DNA from: RGDT01 sp964630925
GTDB taxonomy: Bacteria > Planctomycetota > Planctomycetia > Gemmatales > Gemmataceae
NCBI GenBank assembly: GCA_964630925.1
Contig: CAZVZK010000019.1
Location: 33,779-97,778 of the forward strand
DNA length: 64,000 nt
Direction: 5' to 3'
A program made the position numbers and the translations under genes. Of the stretch, positions 54,315-63,160 are shown in pieces. The notes beneath the pieces were generated by a model. It saw only the letters and a list, made by a program, of their open reading frames with translations. It made no database searches and had not been told where the DNA came from. Each line of letters opens with the position of its first letter. Position 1 is the first letter of the stretch.

Positions 54315-54405
54315 CGACACGCCTCGCGGAAGCGCCACCAGGCGGATCAGGCCTCCCCGCACTCGCCCCACCGGTGCCGGCCGTGCCCCACCCCGGATGG
54401 TGGCG

Positions 54406-54559
54406 AATGGACGCCTCTCAGTGAAGGAGACGAACCGGGGAAACGAACCTGTACCCGCAAGTGCTAATGGACGCCTATCAGTGAAGGAAACGAACCAGGG
54501 AAACGAACTTTATCGCCGCAACCACGAGAGCACAAAGTACTTAAGGAAGTTCGTTTCCC
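54406..54559. repeat. Two 43-bp direct repeats and a 13-bp inverted repeat
   Basis: AATGGACGCCT(C/A)TCAGTG then AAGGA(G/A)ACGAACC occurs at 54406 and 54466, exactly 60 bp apart, with three differences in 43 bp. The second copy's GGGAAACGAACTT (54498-54510) is inverted as AAGTTCGTTTCCC at 54547-54559, so it can form a hairpin. The GC content is well below that of the surroundings. No gene. Confidence 0.85.
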
Positions 54560-54598
54560 GGACCCCCTCACACCCCCCCACGCCACGGTAACGAATCG

Positions 54599-54793
54599 AA
54601 ACTGGCCGGCATCAAGATCGACGGTGACAAGGCCGACGGGTTCGCCGTGGCCACGGTGCGCGGCCTCGAGCTCCGCCAGAAGGTCAGATTCATCAAGAGG
54701 CCCAGCGGATGGTGGATCATCCCGGCCTATGACCCGCCTCACTTCAAACCCCCTCTCGACAAGGGCAAGGAGGACGAGCCGGCGGACGGATGA
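54599..54793 (+). pseudogene. C-terminal fragment of a paralogue of the 55353-56015 gene
   Basis: The open frame reads KLAGIKIDGDKADGFAVATV, RGLELRQKVRFIKRPSGWWI then IPAYDP, which aligns with KLSDVKITGDKATGVIKVTH, ASQKVSFVKRSNGWRM then IPSYDA at the end of the exported protein 560 bp downstream. The N-terminal two thirds, the start codon and the signal peptide are missing, replaced by the direct-repeat region. It is a truncated remnant. Confidence 0.75.
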
Positions 54794-54799
54794 CGCCGG

Positions 54800-55267
54800 T
54801 CATTTGAGGGTGGGGCCGCCGAACAGCTCGCCCATCTTCGCCCGGCGGTAGGCGAAGATGCGTTCGATGTCGGGCCGCACCACCCAGGCGTTGACCAGCG
54901 GCTCCAGCACCCAGCCCGGCACGGCGTACTCCACCACGTCGCGCATCAACGTGCCGCCGTCACGCGCCTCGAAGGTGTGTTCATGCACCCACCGGCGGTA
55001 CGGCCCGCTCATCTGGCGGTCGATGAAGCGGTGCGGCGGCTCCCAGGCGTCGATGGATGTCTTCCAGCGCAGCGGAAGCCACCGCCACGCGATCCGGTAC
55101 TCGATGAGCGTGCCGAGGGCCATCGGGATCGGCGCCGGCGTGAGGACGCGGAAGCGCAGCCACGGAGGGGTCAACACTTCGAGGTTGTGCGCGTCGCTGA
55201 AGAAGGCGAACACCTCCTCGATGGGTCGAGGCAGCCACTGCTCGGCGGTGAAAGTGCGGACACGCAA
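54800..55267 (-). CDS. SRPBCC-family protein
   Basis: A 155-residue START/Bet v1-like protein. It reads RVRTFTAEQWLPRPIEEVFA, FFSDAHNLEVLTPPWLRFRV, then IEYRIAWRWLPLRWKTSIDA and HEHTFEARDGGTLMRDVVEY, the pattern of cyclase/dehydrase-type SRPBCC proteins that bind a hydrophobic ligand. The start is a TTG: GGAGG lies seven bases upstream and the family normally begins just there; no ATG fits better. It lies between the pseudogene and its intact paralogue, and is divergent from the latter. Confidence 0.87.
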   Translation of the reverse strand: MRVRTFTAEQWLPRPIEEVFAFFSDAHNLEVLTPPWLRFRVLTPAPIPMALGTLIEYRIAWRWLPLRWKTSIDAWEPPHRFIDRQMSGPYRRWVHEHTFEARDGGTLMRDVVEYAVPGWVLEPLVNAWVVRPDIERIFAYRRAKMGELFGGPTLK

Positions 55268-55352
55268 GGCCGGCCCTCCGCGGTTGTCACTGGCATTGAT
55301 AGGCGCATCGGGTAAGATGAAAGCGAGCCACCCACATCCCCGAGATCCTGCC

Positions 55353-56015
55353 ATGCTCCTCCTGCTGCTGTCCCTGGCCGCCCCCGCGCCGACGGCCAGC
55401 CCAGAGCCGGGCGTCTACTACAAGAGCCCGCAGGACGTGTTCGACGCCTCGCAGAAGGCCGCCGAGAAGAAGGACTTTTCGGCCGCCATCGATTGCATCG
55501 CCCCCGAGGCCCGCCGCGAGATGGCCGGCATGATGGCCGCCATGGCCCTGATGCTCAAGAAACTGCCCGTCGAGATCGAGCAGCTCAAGGAGATGCGGAA
55601 GGCGCTCGGCGAGGTGATGGACAGGCACGGCCTGACCGACAAGGCGACCGAGGGCATCGGCGGGGCGGCCGGGCCGGACGGCGGCTTCAAGTTGCTCGGC
55701 GACGCCAGGGCCCGCGAGGCCCTCGGCAAGCTGGTCAAGAAGCCCGAGCCGTTCCTCCTCGACATGCTCAAGGCGCAGGACAAGGCCTCGGAGTCGCTCA
55801 AGGGCCTCCTCCCCGCCGGCAAGCCCGTCCAGAAGCTGTCCGACGTGAAGATCACCGGCGACAAGGCCACCGGCGTCATCAAGGTGACTCACGGCCTAGG
55901 GGGCGAGGCCAGCCAGAAGGTCAGCTTCGTCAAGAGGTCCAACGGCTGGCGAATGATCCCGTCCTACGACGCCCTCGCCGGCGTGGCGGGGCCGGCCGAC
56001 AAGGGCGGGAAATGA
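55353..56015 (+). CDS. Exported helical protein of unknown function
   Basis: A 220-residue protein with a short signal peptide (residues 1-15, MLLLLLSLAAPAPTA). The mature part is helical (SPQDVFDASQKAAEKKDFSA, EMAGMMAAMALMLKKLPVEI) and ends in a small beta unit (VKITGDKATGVIKV, KVSFVKRSNGWRMIPSYDA) like SnoaL/DUF4878-type domains that turn up in lipoproteins. A -10-like TAAGAT lies about 35 bp upstream. A truncated paralogue of its C-terminal unit lies upstream at 54599-54793. Confidence 0.78.
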   Translation: MLLLLLSLAAPAPTASPEPGVYYKSPQDVFDASQKAAEKKDFSAAIDCIAPEARREMAGMMAAMALMLKKLPVEIEQLKEMRKALGEVMDRHGLTDKATEGIGGAAGPDGGFKLLGDARAREALGKLVKKPEPFLLDMLKAQDKASESLKGLLPAGKPVQKLSDVKITGDKATGVIKVTHGLGGEASQKVSFVKRSNGWRMIPSYDALAGVAGPADKGGK

Positions 56016-56484
56016 GTCGGCACCACAGTCACCTGTCCACTCCCGCGAGTCACCTCTTGACGAAGCCGACCTTCTGGCTGGCCTCGCCCCCCCAGGCCGT
56101 TGTCCGTGAGCGTCAATGACGGCCCCACCTCCCACGCAAGCCCTACGCGCCAACCCTTCTCTCGCCCCTGAACGCCCACGGCAAAAGACGGATGCTGGGC
56201 CGCAGGGACGCCCGGAGTCGGAGCGTGAGCGCATCCGGATCGGGCGAGTTGGGCCGCGTCAGCGCCCCGAGTCACACAGCGTCAGCGCCTCGTTGACTCG
56301 GCGCGCATCGGCCGCGCCGGTAACCCCGGCCTTCCCGCCCGTGGCCCGCCACCCGCGCCCCTCCGCATACGCCCGATTGCATACAACACAACCCAGCCGG
56401 CGAGAACCGCCCCTCAGGAGTCACGGACCTGATCGACGCGATCCGCGGAAGCATCGAGCCCTTCTCCAGTGTGAGAGGTCTGTC
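56016..56484. repeat. Intergenic region with R1 fragment and R4 copy 2
   Basis: No gene in 469 bp. At 56024-56058 two R1-type units occur (CAGTCACCTGTCCACTCCCG, then CGAGTCACC). At 56196-56295 lies R4 copy 2, which aligns ungapped to 22881-22980 with 10 differences in 100 bp. The stretch 56300-56484, just upstream of the giant gene, shows no clear promoter. Confidence 0.8.
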
Positions 56485-59400
56485 ATGCGGCGCCTGTCTC
56501 TCCTCCCCCTGTTGCCCGCGGCGGCCATCGCCCTCCTCGGCGCCGCCCCGCCGGCCGGCCCGGAGAAGTGGGCCGACCCGCGCCTGCCCGTGACGCGCGG
56601 CCTCGCCCTCTGGCTCGACGCGTCGCGCCTGCCCGACTCCCGTGCGGCCCTCGGCCTGCCGGCGCCCAAGGACGGAGCCACGCTCGACATCTGGCCCGAC
56701 GCCTCCGGCGCCGGCCGCTACGTCTCCCAGCGGTTGGCCAAGGCGAGGCCCACGTTCCGCGAGACGAACGGCCTCCGCACCGTCCGCTTCGACGGCGCCG
56801 GCGCCCACCTGGGCGTGTCGGCCGCCGGCCTGTCGTCCCGCGAGCTGACCGTCTTCGTCGTCGCGGCGGCGTACCCCGGCGCCGAGCTGTTCCCCGCCTT
56901 CCTGTCGATGGGGGCCGCCGGCAAGAACGACTTCGAGACCGGCCTGAACATCGACCGCGCGGTCAGCGCGGCCCCGCGTTTGGAGGTCATCAACGTCGAG
57001 GGCGTCGGCGCCCTGGGGGCGCAGAACCTCGCCAGGGAGGCCCGCGACTTCGGCGCCGTGGTGCGGCTGTGCGTCACGTCGGCGCCCGGCAAGGGCGGCG
57101 TCACCCTCTGGCTCGACGGCAAGCGGCAGGCGTCGCGCGACAGGGCCGGGGCGGCGCCTGTCCGCGGCGACGAGATCCTCGTCGGCGCACGCCACTACAC
57201 CCTCGGCGGGCCGCCGGAGCCGCGCGGCTTCTTGCACGGCGACATCGCCGAGGTCCTGGTGTTCACACGCTCTCTCGACGACGCCGAGCGTGGCGCCGTC
57301 GAGAAGTACCTGGCCGACAAGTACGCCAAGGCCGGGCCGCTGCCGGTCCCCGGCGCGGCCCAGGCCGGCAAGCCGCTCGTGCCGGTGAAGGTCCCGCCGC
57401 CGGTGCAGGTGTTCGTGCCGGGCTTCACCGTGCGCGAGATCCCCGTCAAGCTGACGAACATCAACAACGTCCTGTGCCGCCCCGATGGCACGCTCGTCGC
57501 CCTCGGCTACGACGGCAAGGTGTGGCTCCTCCGCGACACCGACGGCGACGGCCTGGAAGACAAGGCCACCCTGTTCTGGGACAACAGGAGCGGCCTGCGT
57601 GCCCCCATCGGCATGGACCTCACGCCGCCGGGTTACAAGCACGGCGACGGCGTCATCGTCGTCGGCAAGACGCGCGTCGCGCTCATCGTGGATACCGACA
57701 AGGACGGCAAGGCCGACAAGGAGATCGAGGTGGCCGGCGGCTGGAAGGAGAGCTTCCACAACGTCGATGGCCTGGGCGTGGCGTTCGACCCGAAGGACGG
57801 CAGCGTCTACTACGGCCGGGGCACCTACAACTTCGCCGACCCCCTCCTGCGCGACAAGGACGGCAAGGTGCATTACTCGCTCAAGGGCGAGTCGGGGGCC
57901 ATCCTCCGCGTGTCGCCGGACTTCAAGAAGCGCGAGATCGTGGCGACCGGCATCCGCTTCCCCGTCGGCCTGCGCTTCAACCGCCACGGCGACCTGTTCG
58001 CCACCGACCAGGAGGGGGCGACGTGGGTGCCCAACGGCAACCCGCTCGATGAATTGCTGCACATCCAGAAGGGCCGCCACTACGGCTTCCCGGCGCGGCA
58101 CCCGAAGCACCTGCCCGGCGTCATCGACGAACCGAGTACCTTCGACTACGGGCCGCAACACCAGTCCACCTGCGGGCTGTGCTTCAACGAGCCGGTCAAG
58201 AAGGGCGGGCGCACCTTCGGCCCGAAGGCGTGGGCCGGCGACGCCATCGTCACCGGCTACTCGCGCGGCAAACTGTACCGCACGACGCTGGTGAAGTCGG
58301 CGGCGGGGTACGTCGCCCGCACGCAGCTCCTCGCCTGCCTCAACATGCTCACCGTGGACGCCTGCGTCACGGCCGACGGCGGGCTGGTCGTCGCGTGCCA
58401 CTCCGGCGGCCCCGACTGGGGCAGCGGGCCGCTCGGCGCCGGCAAGCTCTACAAGATCACCTACACCGGCCCCGATCACCCGCAGCCGGCGTTCGCCTGG
58501 CCGGCCGGGCCGCGCGAGGTGCGCGTCGAGTTCGACCGGCCCGTGGACGCCGAGCACCTCCGCGACGTGCTGCGCAAGACGGACCTGACCGCCGGGCCGT
58601 ACGCCCGCGCCGGCGACCGCTTCGAGTCGCTGGCGCCGGGCTACGAGGTGGTGCAGGCCCAGCGGCGCACCCCGCGCCACGACGTGCCGGTGCTGTCGGC
58701 GCAGCTCACGCCCGACCGCCGGACGCTCGTGCTGGCGACGGCACCGTCCTCCGCCGCCGTCCACTACGCCCTGACGCTGCCGGGCATGGGCCGGCCCGCC
58801 GCCACGGCCAAGGGGACGCTGCCGCAACACCCCGCCATCGACCTCGATTACGACCTGACCGGGTGCGAGGCCGTGTGGACGCCGGCGGGCGGCGGGGCGG
58901 CGTGGTCGGGCTGGCTGCCGCACCTCGACCTGGAGGTGGCCCGCGCGTTGACCGCCGGCAGCGCCCCGCACGATGCCCTTTGGGCGGCGATGGAGAAGCC
59001 CGGCGAGCTGCGGCTGCGGGCGCGGCTCGACCTCACCGACATGCTGCGCCCGGCGGTCCAGCCCGGCTCGCGCCTCGACCACGAATGGCCGCCCGAGACG
59101 GTGACCGTCACGTTCGCGACGAAGGCGGATCTGCGCCTGGCCGCCCCTTCTGGCGAGGGCGCGTCCTTCACCCTGAAGCCGGCCAAGGGCAAGCCGGTGA
59201 CGCTCGACCTCACGCTGAAGACGAAGGGCGGGGCGACGCTCGGCGTCTCGTGGACGACGAACGAGGACAAGCGCGCTCGCCCGCTGCCGCTGCGGCGCAT
59301 CCTCGTCCCGTGGGCGGAGGCCAGCGATCCGTCCCTCACGAAGCCCGCGCCAGCGATCCCTCCGCCGGAGCTGAAAGGCGGGAGCTGGGCGCGCGGGCGC

Positions 59401-60576
59401 AAGGAGTTCTTCGGCGAGCAGGCCGGGTGCGCCAAGTGCCACCCCGTCCACGGCCAGGGCGGCGACCTGGGTCCGGATCTGTCGAACCTGATCCACCGCG
59501 ACTACGCCTCGGTGTTGCGAGACATCACCGACCCGAGCTTCGCGATCAACCCCGACCACCTGACCTACGTCGTGAACCTGCGCGACGGGCGCACCCTCAC
59601 CGGCGTCGTCCGTACCGTGGGCGGCAAGGTGCGTGTCGGCGACTCGAAGGGCGTCGTGAAGGAGTTCAGCCGCGACGACGTGGAGCAGATGAGCCCCGCC
59701 CGCATCTCGACCATGCCGGAGGGCATCCCGAAACTGCTCGGCCCCGAGGGCATGCGCGACCTGATGACGTTCCTGCTGACGCCGCCGCCGTCGATGCCGC
59801 GCGACCACCCCGGCCCCAGGCCGAAGCCACGCACCGTCGCGGAGGTGAATGCCGCCCTCGCGGGCGCCCCCAGCCCGCCGGAGAAGACACGCAAGGTGCG
59901 GATCGTGCTGGTGGCCGGGCCGAAGGACCACGGCCCTGGCGAGCACGACTACCCGGCGTGGCAGAAGGCGTGGGCCGAGCTGCTCCAGGCGGCAGATAAC
60001 GTAGACGTGCTGACGGCGTGGGAGTGGCCGGCGAAGGAGGAGTTCGGCAAGGCCGACGTGATGGTCTTCTACCAGCACGGCGACTGGGACGCCCGCCGGG
60101 CCGCCGACATCGACGCCTACCTGGAGCGTGGCGGCGGGCTGGTGTACGTCCACTGGGCCATCGACGGGCGCAAGAACGGGCTGGATTTCGCGAAGCGGAC
60201 GGGGCTGGCGGCACGGGGCGCGGTGCGTTTCCGGCACGGGCCGCTGGCGCTGAAGTTCAGCGGGGCGAGGCACCCGGTGCTGCGCAACATCAGCGAGCTG
60301 GCCCTGACGGACGAGAGTTACTGGAGCATGGTCGGCTCGCTGGACGCGGGCCGGGTCCTCGGCACCTCGGTGGAGGACAAGAGGCCGGAGCCGCAGATGT
60401 GGTCGTTGGAGAAGGGCAGGGGGCGGGTGTTCGTGTCGATCCCCGGCCACTTCTCGTGGACGTTCGACGACCCGCTGTTCCGGGTGCTGCTTCTGCGGGC
60501 GATGGCGTGGTCGGCGAAGGAGCCGGTGGACCGCTTCAACGACCTGGTGTGGCCGGGGGCCGACGTGGCGCGGTGA
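56485..60576 (+). CDS. Giant PVC-type CxxCH heme protein: LamG-like + sorbosone-dehydrogenase-like + cytochrome c + ThuA domains
   Basis: A 1363-residue exported protein. After a signal peptide (residues 1-20, MRRLSLLPLLPAAAIALLGA) comes a concanavalin/LamG-like domain (about 35-285: GLALWLDASRLPDSRAALGL, DIWPDASGAGRYVSQRLAKA). Next is a glucose/sorbosone-dehydrogenase-type propeller (about 315-660: VREIPVKLTNINNVLCRPDG, HNVDGLGVAFDPKDGSVYYG). A beta-rich region follows. The heme domain has GCAKCHPVHGQGGDLGPDLS, with the CxxCH at about residue 982. A ThuA/GATase1-like domain ends it (about 1137-1345: VLVAGPKDHGPGEHDYPAWQ, DVMVFYQHGDWDARRAADID). It is likely an oxidoreductase acting on polymer-derived sugars. 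ATG 56485 is chosen because the signal peptide starts there. Confidence 0.92.
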   Translation: MRRLSLLPLLPAAAIALLGAAPPAGPEKWADPRLPVTRGLALWLDASRLPDSRAALGLPAPKDGATLDIWPDASGAGRYVSQRLAKARPTFRETNGLRTVRFDGAGAHLGVSAAGLSSRELTVFVVAAAYPGAELFPAFLSMGAAGKNDFETGLNIDRAVSAAPRLEVINVEGVGALGAQNLAREARDFGAVVRLCVTSAPGKGGVTLWLDGKRQASRDRAGAAPVRGDEILVGARHYTLGGPPEPRGFLHGDIAEVLVFTRSLDDAERGAVEKYLADKYAKAGPLPVPGAAQAGKPLVPVKVPPPVQVFVPGFTVREIPVKLTNINNVLCRPDGTLVALGYDGKVWLLRDTDGDGLEDKATLFWDNRSGLRAPIGMDLTPPGYKHGDGVIVVGKTRVALIVDTDKDGKADKEIEVAGGWKESFHNVDGLGVAFDPKDGSVYYGRGTYNFADPLLRDKDGKVHYSLKGESGAILRVSPDFKKREIVATGIRFPVGLRFNRHGDLFATDQEGATWVPNGNPLDELLHIQKGRHYGFPARHPKHLPGVIDEPSTFDYGPQHQSTCGLCFNEPVKKGGRTFGPKAWAGDAIVTGYSRGKLYRTTLVKSAAGYVARTQLLACLNMLTVDACVTADGGLVVACHSGGPDWGSGPLGAGKLYKITYTGPDHPQPAFAWPAGPREVRVEFDRPVDAEHLRDVLRKTDLTAGPYARAGDRFESLAPGYEVVQAQRRTPRHDVPVLSAQLTPDRRTLVLATAPSSAAVHYALTLPGMGRPAATAKGTLPQHPAIDLDYDLTGCEAVWTPAGGGAAWSGWLPHLDLEVARALTAGSAPHDALWAAMEKPGELRLRARLDLTDMLRPAVQPGSRLDHEWPPETVTVTFATKADLRLAAPSGEGASFTLKPAKGKPVTLDLTLKTKGGATLGVSWTTNEDKRARPLPLRRILVPWAEASDPSLTKPAPAIPPPELKGGSWARGRKEFFGEQAGCAKCHPVHGQGGDLGPDLSNLIHRDYASVLRDITDPSFAINPDHLTYVVNLRDGRTLTGVVRTVGGKVRVGDSKGVVKEFSRDDVEQMSPARISTMPEGIPKLLGPEGMRDLMTFLLTPPPSMPRDHPGPRPKPRTVAEVNAALAGAPSPPEKTRKVRIVLVAGPKDHGPGEHDYPAWQKAWAELLQAADNVDVLTAWEWPAKEEFGKADVMVFYQHGDWDARRAADIDAYLERGGGLVYVHWAIDGRKNGLDFAKRTGLAARGAVRFRHGPLALKFSGARHPVLRNISELALTDESYWSMVGSLDAGRVLGTSVEDKRPEPQMWSLEKGRGRVFVSIPGHFSWTFDDPLFRVLLLRAMAWSAKEPVDRFNDLVWPGADVAR

Positions 60577-60683
60577 AGGGGGCGGCCGTTGGGGTGGGGT
60601 CACTCGGCCCGCTGACGCGGGGCCGCTCGCCTGGAAGACGGATGGGCGATGTGGGGTGTTGCAACGTGGGTGTTGTCTGCCAG

Positions 60684-60745
60684 CCTCCTCTTCCGGCCTG
60701 GGGGCCTGAAAGGTGGGGTGCCGTCACGGGGGCCGGAAGAGGAGG
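60684..60745. terminator. Perfect 15-bp inverted repeat downstream of the giant gene
   Basis: CCTCCTCTTCCGGCC (60684-60698) pairs with GGCCGGAAGAGGAGG (60731-60745), loop 32 nt, about 110 bp after the stop codon at 60576. There is no T-tract. It is probably a transcript end or stabilising hairpin. Confidence 0.5.
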
Positions 60746-60780
60746 CCCGGCTCGTCAACGCACCAAGTGCTGACGGGGCA

Positions 60781-60860
60781 ACCTCACCCCCCTGCCCCCT
60801 CTCCGAAACGGCAGAGGGGGAGCCGTCAGAGCATCGATTGCGCGGAGGGGTGGTTCGTCC
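60781..60860. repeat. R3 element, left arm only
   Basis: ACCTCACCCCCCTGCCCCCT then CTCCGAAACGGCAGAGGGGG and CAGAGCATCGATTG match the left half of the complete R3 copies. The mirror half is missing or heavily decayed (a possible trace near 60901-60930). It lies in the gap upstream of the MTEAEW protein. Confidence 0.75.
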
Positions 60861-60970
60861 GCCCCCAGGGCGGCGAGATCGTCGATTGTCGCGCGGGCGG
60901 GATGCTCGGGGGGAGGGGGTTGCGGGGCGGGTGCGGCGGCGGTAGGCTGGCGGCATGGGAGGGCGTGGGC

Positions 60971-61705
60971 ATGACGGAGGCGGAGTGGCTGGCGTGCGAC
61001 GACCCGATGCGGATGCTAGCCTTCCTGTCGGGCAAGGTGCATCTCCGGAAGCTGCGGCTATTCGCCTGCGCCTGCTGCCGCCTCGTCTGGGGCTTGATGC
61101 CGGAGGATGCCCTCCGGCGGGCTGTCGCGCTGGCCGAGGAGTTCACCGAGGGGGGCGGGAGTAAGGCGGCACTAGTCGCAGCAGCAACCGAGGCACGTGC
61201 CGTCGCCGACCAAACGGCTGGCCTGTGGTGCGGCCCCGTCGGCAGCCCCGCCGGCAGTTGGCACCCATCCGTCGCAGCAGCAGTGGCCGTCGCCGGTGCC
61301 AAGGCCGTCCACCGCTTCGGCTGGGTTGCTGTTTACGCCGCCTACATCGCGGAGAGGCATGCGCGTGGCGAGTACCGTGAGGGCGAGCCGGGCAGTTACT
61401 CCATGGGCGACCCGTGCCCGCAGAAGATGTCGCTGGCGGTGCTGCTTCGGGATCTCTGCGCCCCGCACAGGCCTCCGCCGGCAGCCCGCGCCCGCCCCTC
61501 TCGCTTCGTCCGCTCCATCGCCCAGGCGGCCTACGAGGAGCGGGGCCTGCCCTCCGGCCACCTCGACAACGCCCGCCTCGCGGTGCTCTCCGACGCCCTG
61601 GAGGACGCCGGCTGCGCCGACGGGGTGATCCTGTCACACCTTCGTTCGCCCGGCCCACACCTCCGAGGGTGCTGGGCGCTGGATCTTGTGTTGGGCAAGG
61701 GGTGA
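60971..61705 (+). CDS. Gemmata-type 'MTEAEW' family protein
   Basis: A 244-residue soluble protein of a family that is very abundant in Gemmataceae. It starts MTEAEWLACDDPMRMLAFLS, followed by HLRKLRLFACACCRLVWGLM, and ends YEERGLPSGHLDNARLAVLS, DALEDAGCADGVILSHLRSP then HLRGCWALDLVLGKG. Function is unknown. The paired CxCC cysteines near residue 33 are constant in the family in my recollection and could bind metal. The ATG is fixed by the conserved N-terminus. Confidence 0.85.
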   Translation: MTEAEWLACDDPMRMLAFLSGKVHLRKLRLFACACCRLVWGLMPEDALRRAVALAEEFTEGGGSKAALVAAATEARAVADQTAGLWCGPVGSPAGSWHPSVAAAVAVAGAKAVHRFGWVAVYAAYIAERHARGEYREGEPGSYSMGDPCPQKMSLAVLLRDLCAPHRPPPAARARPSRFVRSIAQAAYEERGLPSGHLDNARLAVLSDALEDAGCADGVILSHLRSPGPHLRGCWALDLVLGKG

Positions 61706-61777
61706 GGCTCCGGGGGCTCACGCCCCCGGTTCGCCCGGAGGACACGCCGCCCCAGACGCCCCGCCGTCACGGCGAGC

Positions 61778-62290
61778 TCACGCCTCGCCGCTCGCCTTCG
61801 CTGGCTCGTCGGGCTTTCCGCCGGCGAGGGCCTGGGCGATGGCGGCGCGGGCGTCGGGGTAGGGCGCCAGGATCTGGAGGATGGTGCCGAAGACGCCCTG
61901 CATCTGGGGGTCGAGCAGGAGGTTGATCTCGCGGGTGGCCTCGGTGACCTGGGGGCGGACCATCTGGGACCATCCGGGGGAGTCGGGCGTCTCCTTGCCC
62001 GGCCCCTGCATGAGCCACTTGACGGCCTCCTGGCGGAGGGGCTGGATCTCGGCGTTGAGGCGGGTCTGCGCCCTGGCCTGCATCACGGCCTGCCAGAGCG
62101 GGGCGTAGAGCCGGTGGGGCTTCCAGGCGCGGGGGCGGCCCATGGGGTTGCCGCGGTCCATCCAGCGGTGGTAGACGGGCGCGGGGATGCCGGCGGCCTC
62201 GGCGGCGACGTGGGGGAAGCCGCCGGCGGTGATGAAGGCGGTGATGGAGGCCTGGACGTCGGCGGTGAGCTTGTGGGCGCGGCAGTTCAT
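61778..62290 (-). CDS. Helix-turn-helix protein resembling a phage terminase small subunit
   Basis: A 170-residue protein. Residues about 12-45 (ASITAFITAGGFPHVAAEAA then GIPAPVYHRWMDRG) form a helix-turn-helix of the kind seen in terminase small subunits. The rest is helical (LYAPLWQAVMQARAQTRLNA) with a C-terminal tail rich in Ala, Pro and Lys. AGGAGG lies seven bases before the ATG. No other phage gene is near, so it is more likely a stand-alone DNA-binding protein than part of a prophage. Confidence 0.75.
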   Translation of the reverse strand: MNCRAHKLTADVQASITAFITAGGFPHVAAEAAGIPAPVYHRWMDRGNPMGRPRAWKPHRLYAPLWQAVMQARAQTRLNAEIQPLRQEAVKWLMQGPGKETPDSPGWSQMVRPQVTEATREINLLLDPQMQGVFGTILQILAPYPDARAAIAQALAGGKPDEPAKASGEA

Positions 62291-62565
62291 GGCGGGGCCT
62301 CCTGGGCGAGGGACACCACCCTTCGTACCCGAAGGCGGCGGTGGGGCGGGAGGGCGGTGGCGGCGCCGGATCGGAATAACCGTTGCTACGCAGACCGGCG
62401 GGTCGGATAATGGTGCGCTAACCGACCTGGGGGATGACGGTGAGCGACGGGTGGCGGCGAGGCGGGGCGGTTGACGCTGATTGGCGCTGAGTGTCCTTGA
62501 CAAGCGTTGCGCCGTGATGTGTGATAGCCTGGACGGCGGACGCTCGCGCCGGTGGAGGGTGCCCG

Positions 62566-62904
62566 ATGGACAGGCCGCCCGAGCGGCTCGCCGAGGTCGG
62601 GCGGATGCTCAAGCGGCGGGTCACAGTCGAGGAGGCCATCGCCATCATGGCCCCGTTGGACCGGCCGCCCCCGCCCCAGAAGCGGAAGAAGGGCAAGCTG
62701 CCAGCGACCGCACCCGCCCCCCCGGCCGGAGACGGGCCGCACGCCCGTGCGATCCGCGAGCTGGCGGCCGTGATGCAGCCGGGCGACGAGCTGTGGCATT
62801 ACGACAGCGACCCGGAGGACTGGCAGCACTTGTGCGGGGAGATGGGGTTCGCGGTCGTCCGGGGCGGGCAGGTGGTCGCCTTTGACATGCACCTCATGAA
62901 CTGA
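62566..62904 (+). CDS. Small protein of unknown function
   Basis: A 112-residue protein, MDRPPERLAEVGRMLKRRVT, with a Pro/Lys-rich linker (about residues 30-58) and an acidic C-terminal unit (AAVMQPGDELWHYDSDPEDW, then QHLCGEMGFAVVRGGQVVAF) that looks like a small folded domain. GGAGG lies seven bases before the ATG. No named family recognised; similar two-part small proteins occur in this group of organisms. Confidence 0.7.
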   Translation: MDRPPERLAEVGRMLKRRVTVEEAIAIMAPLDRPPPPQKRKKGKLPATAPAPPAGDGPHARAIRELAAVMQPGDELWHYDSDPEDWQHLCGEMGFAVVRGGQVVAFDMHLMN

Positions 62905-63014
62905 GCATCCCCCCTCCCCGGCGTCGCCAGCTCGCGCAGTCACTTCGCGATCGTGGCTATCCGTGCGTCTTCTCCGGCACGCCGCCTGCCGCCAATGGTC
63001 TGACCTCTGGGAGT

Positions 63015-63102
63015 GGGTCAAAACAGGGTGGAAAGAGGGTCACGGGAGGGTCATAAGAGGGTCAGGAGAGGGTGGAAATTGGGTCGAAAGTGGGTCTGAA
63101 AG
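63015..63102 (+). repeat. 11-bp tandem repeat with phased GGGT runs (8 units)
   Basis: Eight consecutive 11-bp units, each starting GGGT(C/G) and followed by six variable A/G-rich bases (for example GGGTCAAAACA, GGGTGGAAAGA, GGGTCACGGGA). The G-runs recur close to once per helical turn. No ORF; lies about 110 bp after the gene ending at 62904. Confidence 0.9.
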
Positions 63103-63160
63103 TCCTTCTTCCTGCGGCAAGTCATGGCAAATGACGTTCATTGACACACCCCCACCCCCC

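Noticed and set aside
56272..60603. 1443-codon open frame antisense to the giant CxxCH gene
   Set aside because: The translation is low-complexity Arg/His/Val sequence with no motif. The plus strand has signal peptide, CxxCH and ThuA motifs.
61778..62290. Prophage indicated by a terminase-small-subunit-like gene
   Set aside because: No large subunit, portal, capsid, integrase or att-like repeat is found nearby.
63015..63102. 11-bp repeats as a CRISPR or coding repeat
   Set aside because: The units are far too short for CRISPR, there are no spacers, and the period of 11 does not keep a reading frame.
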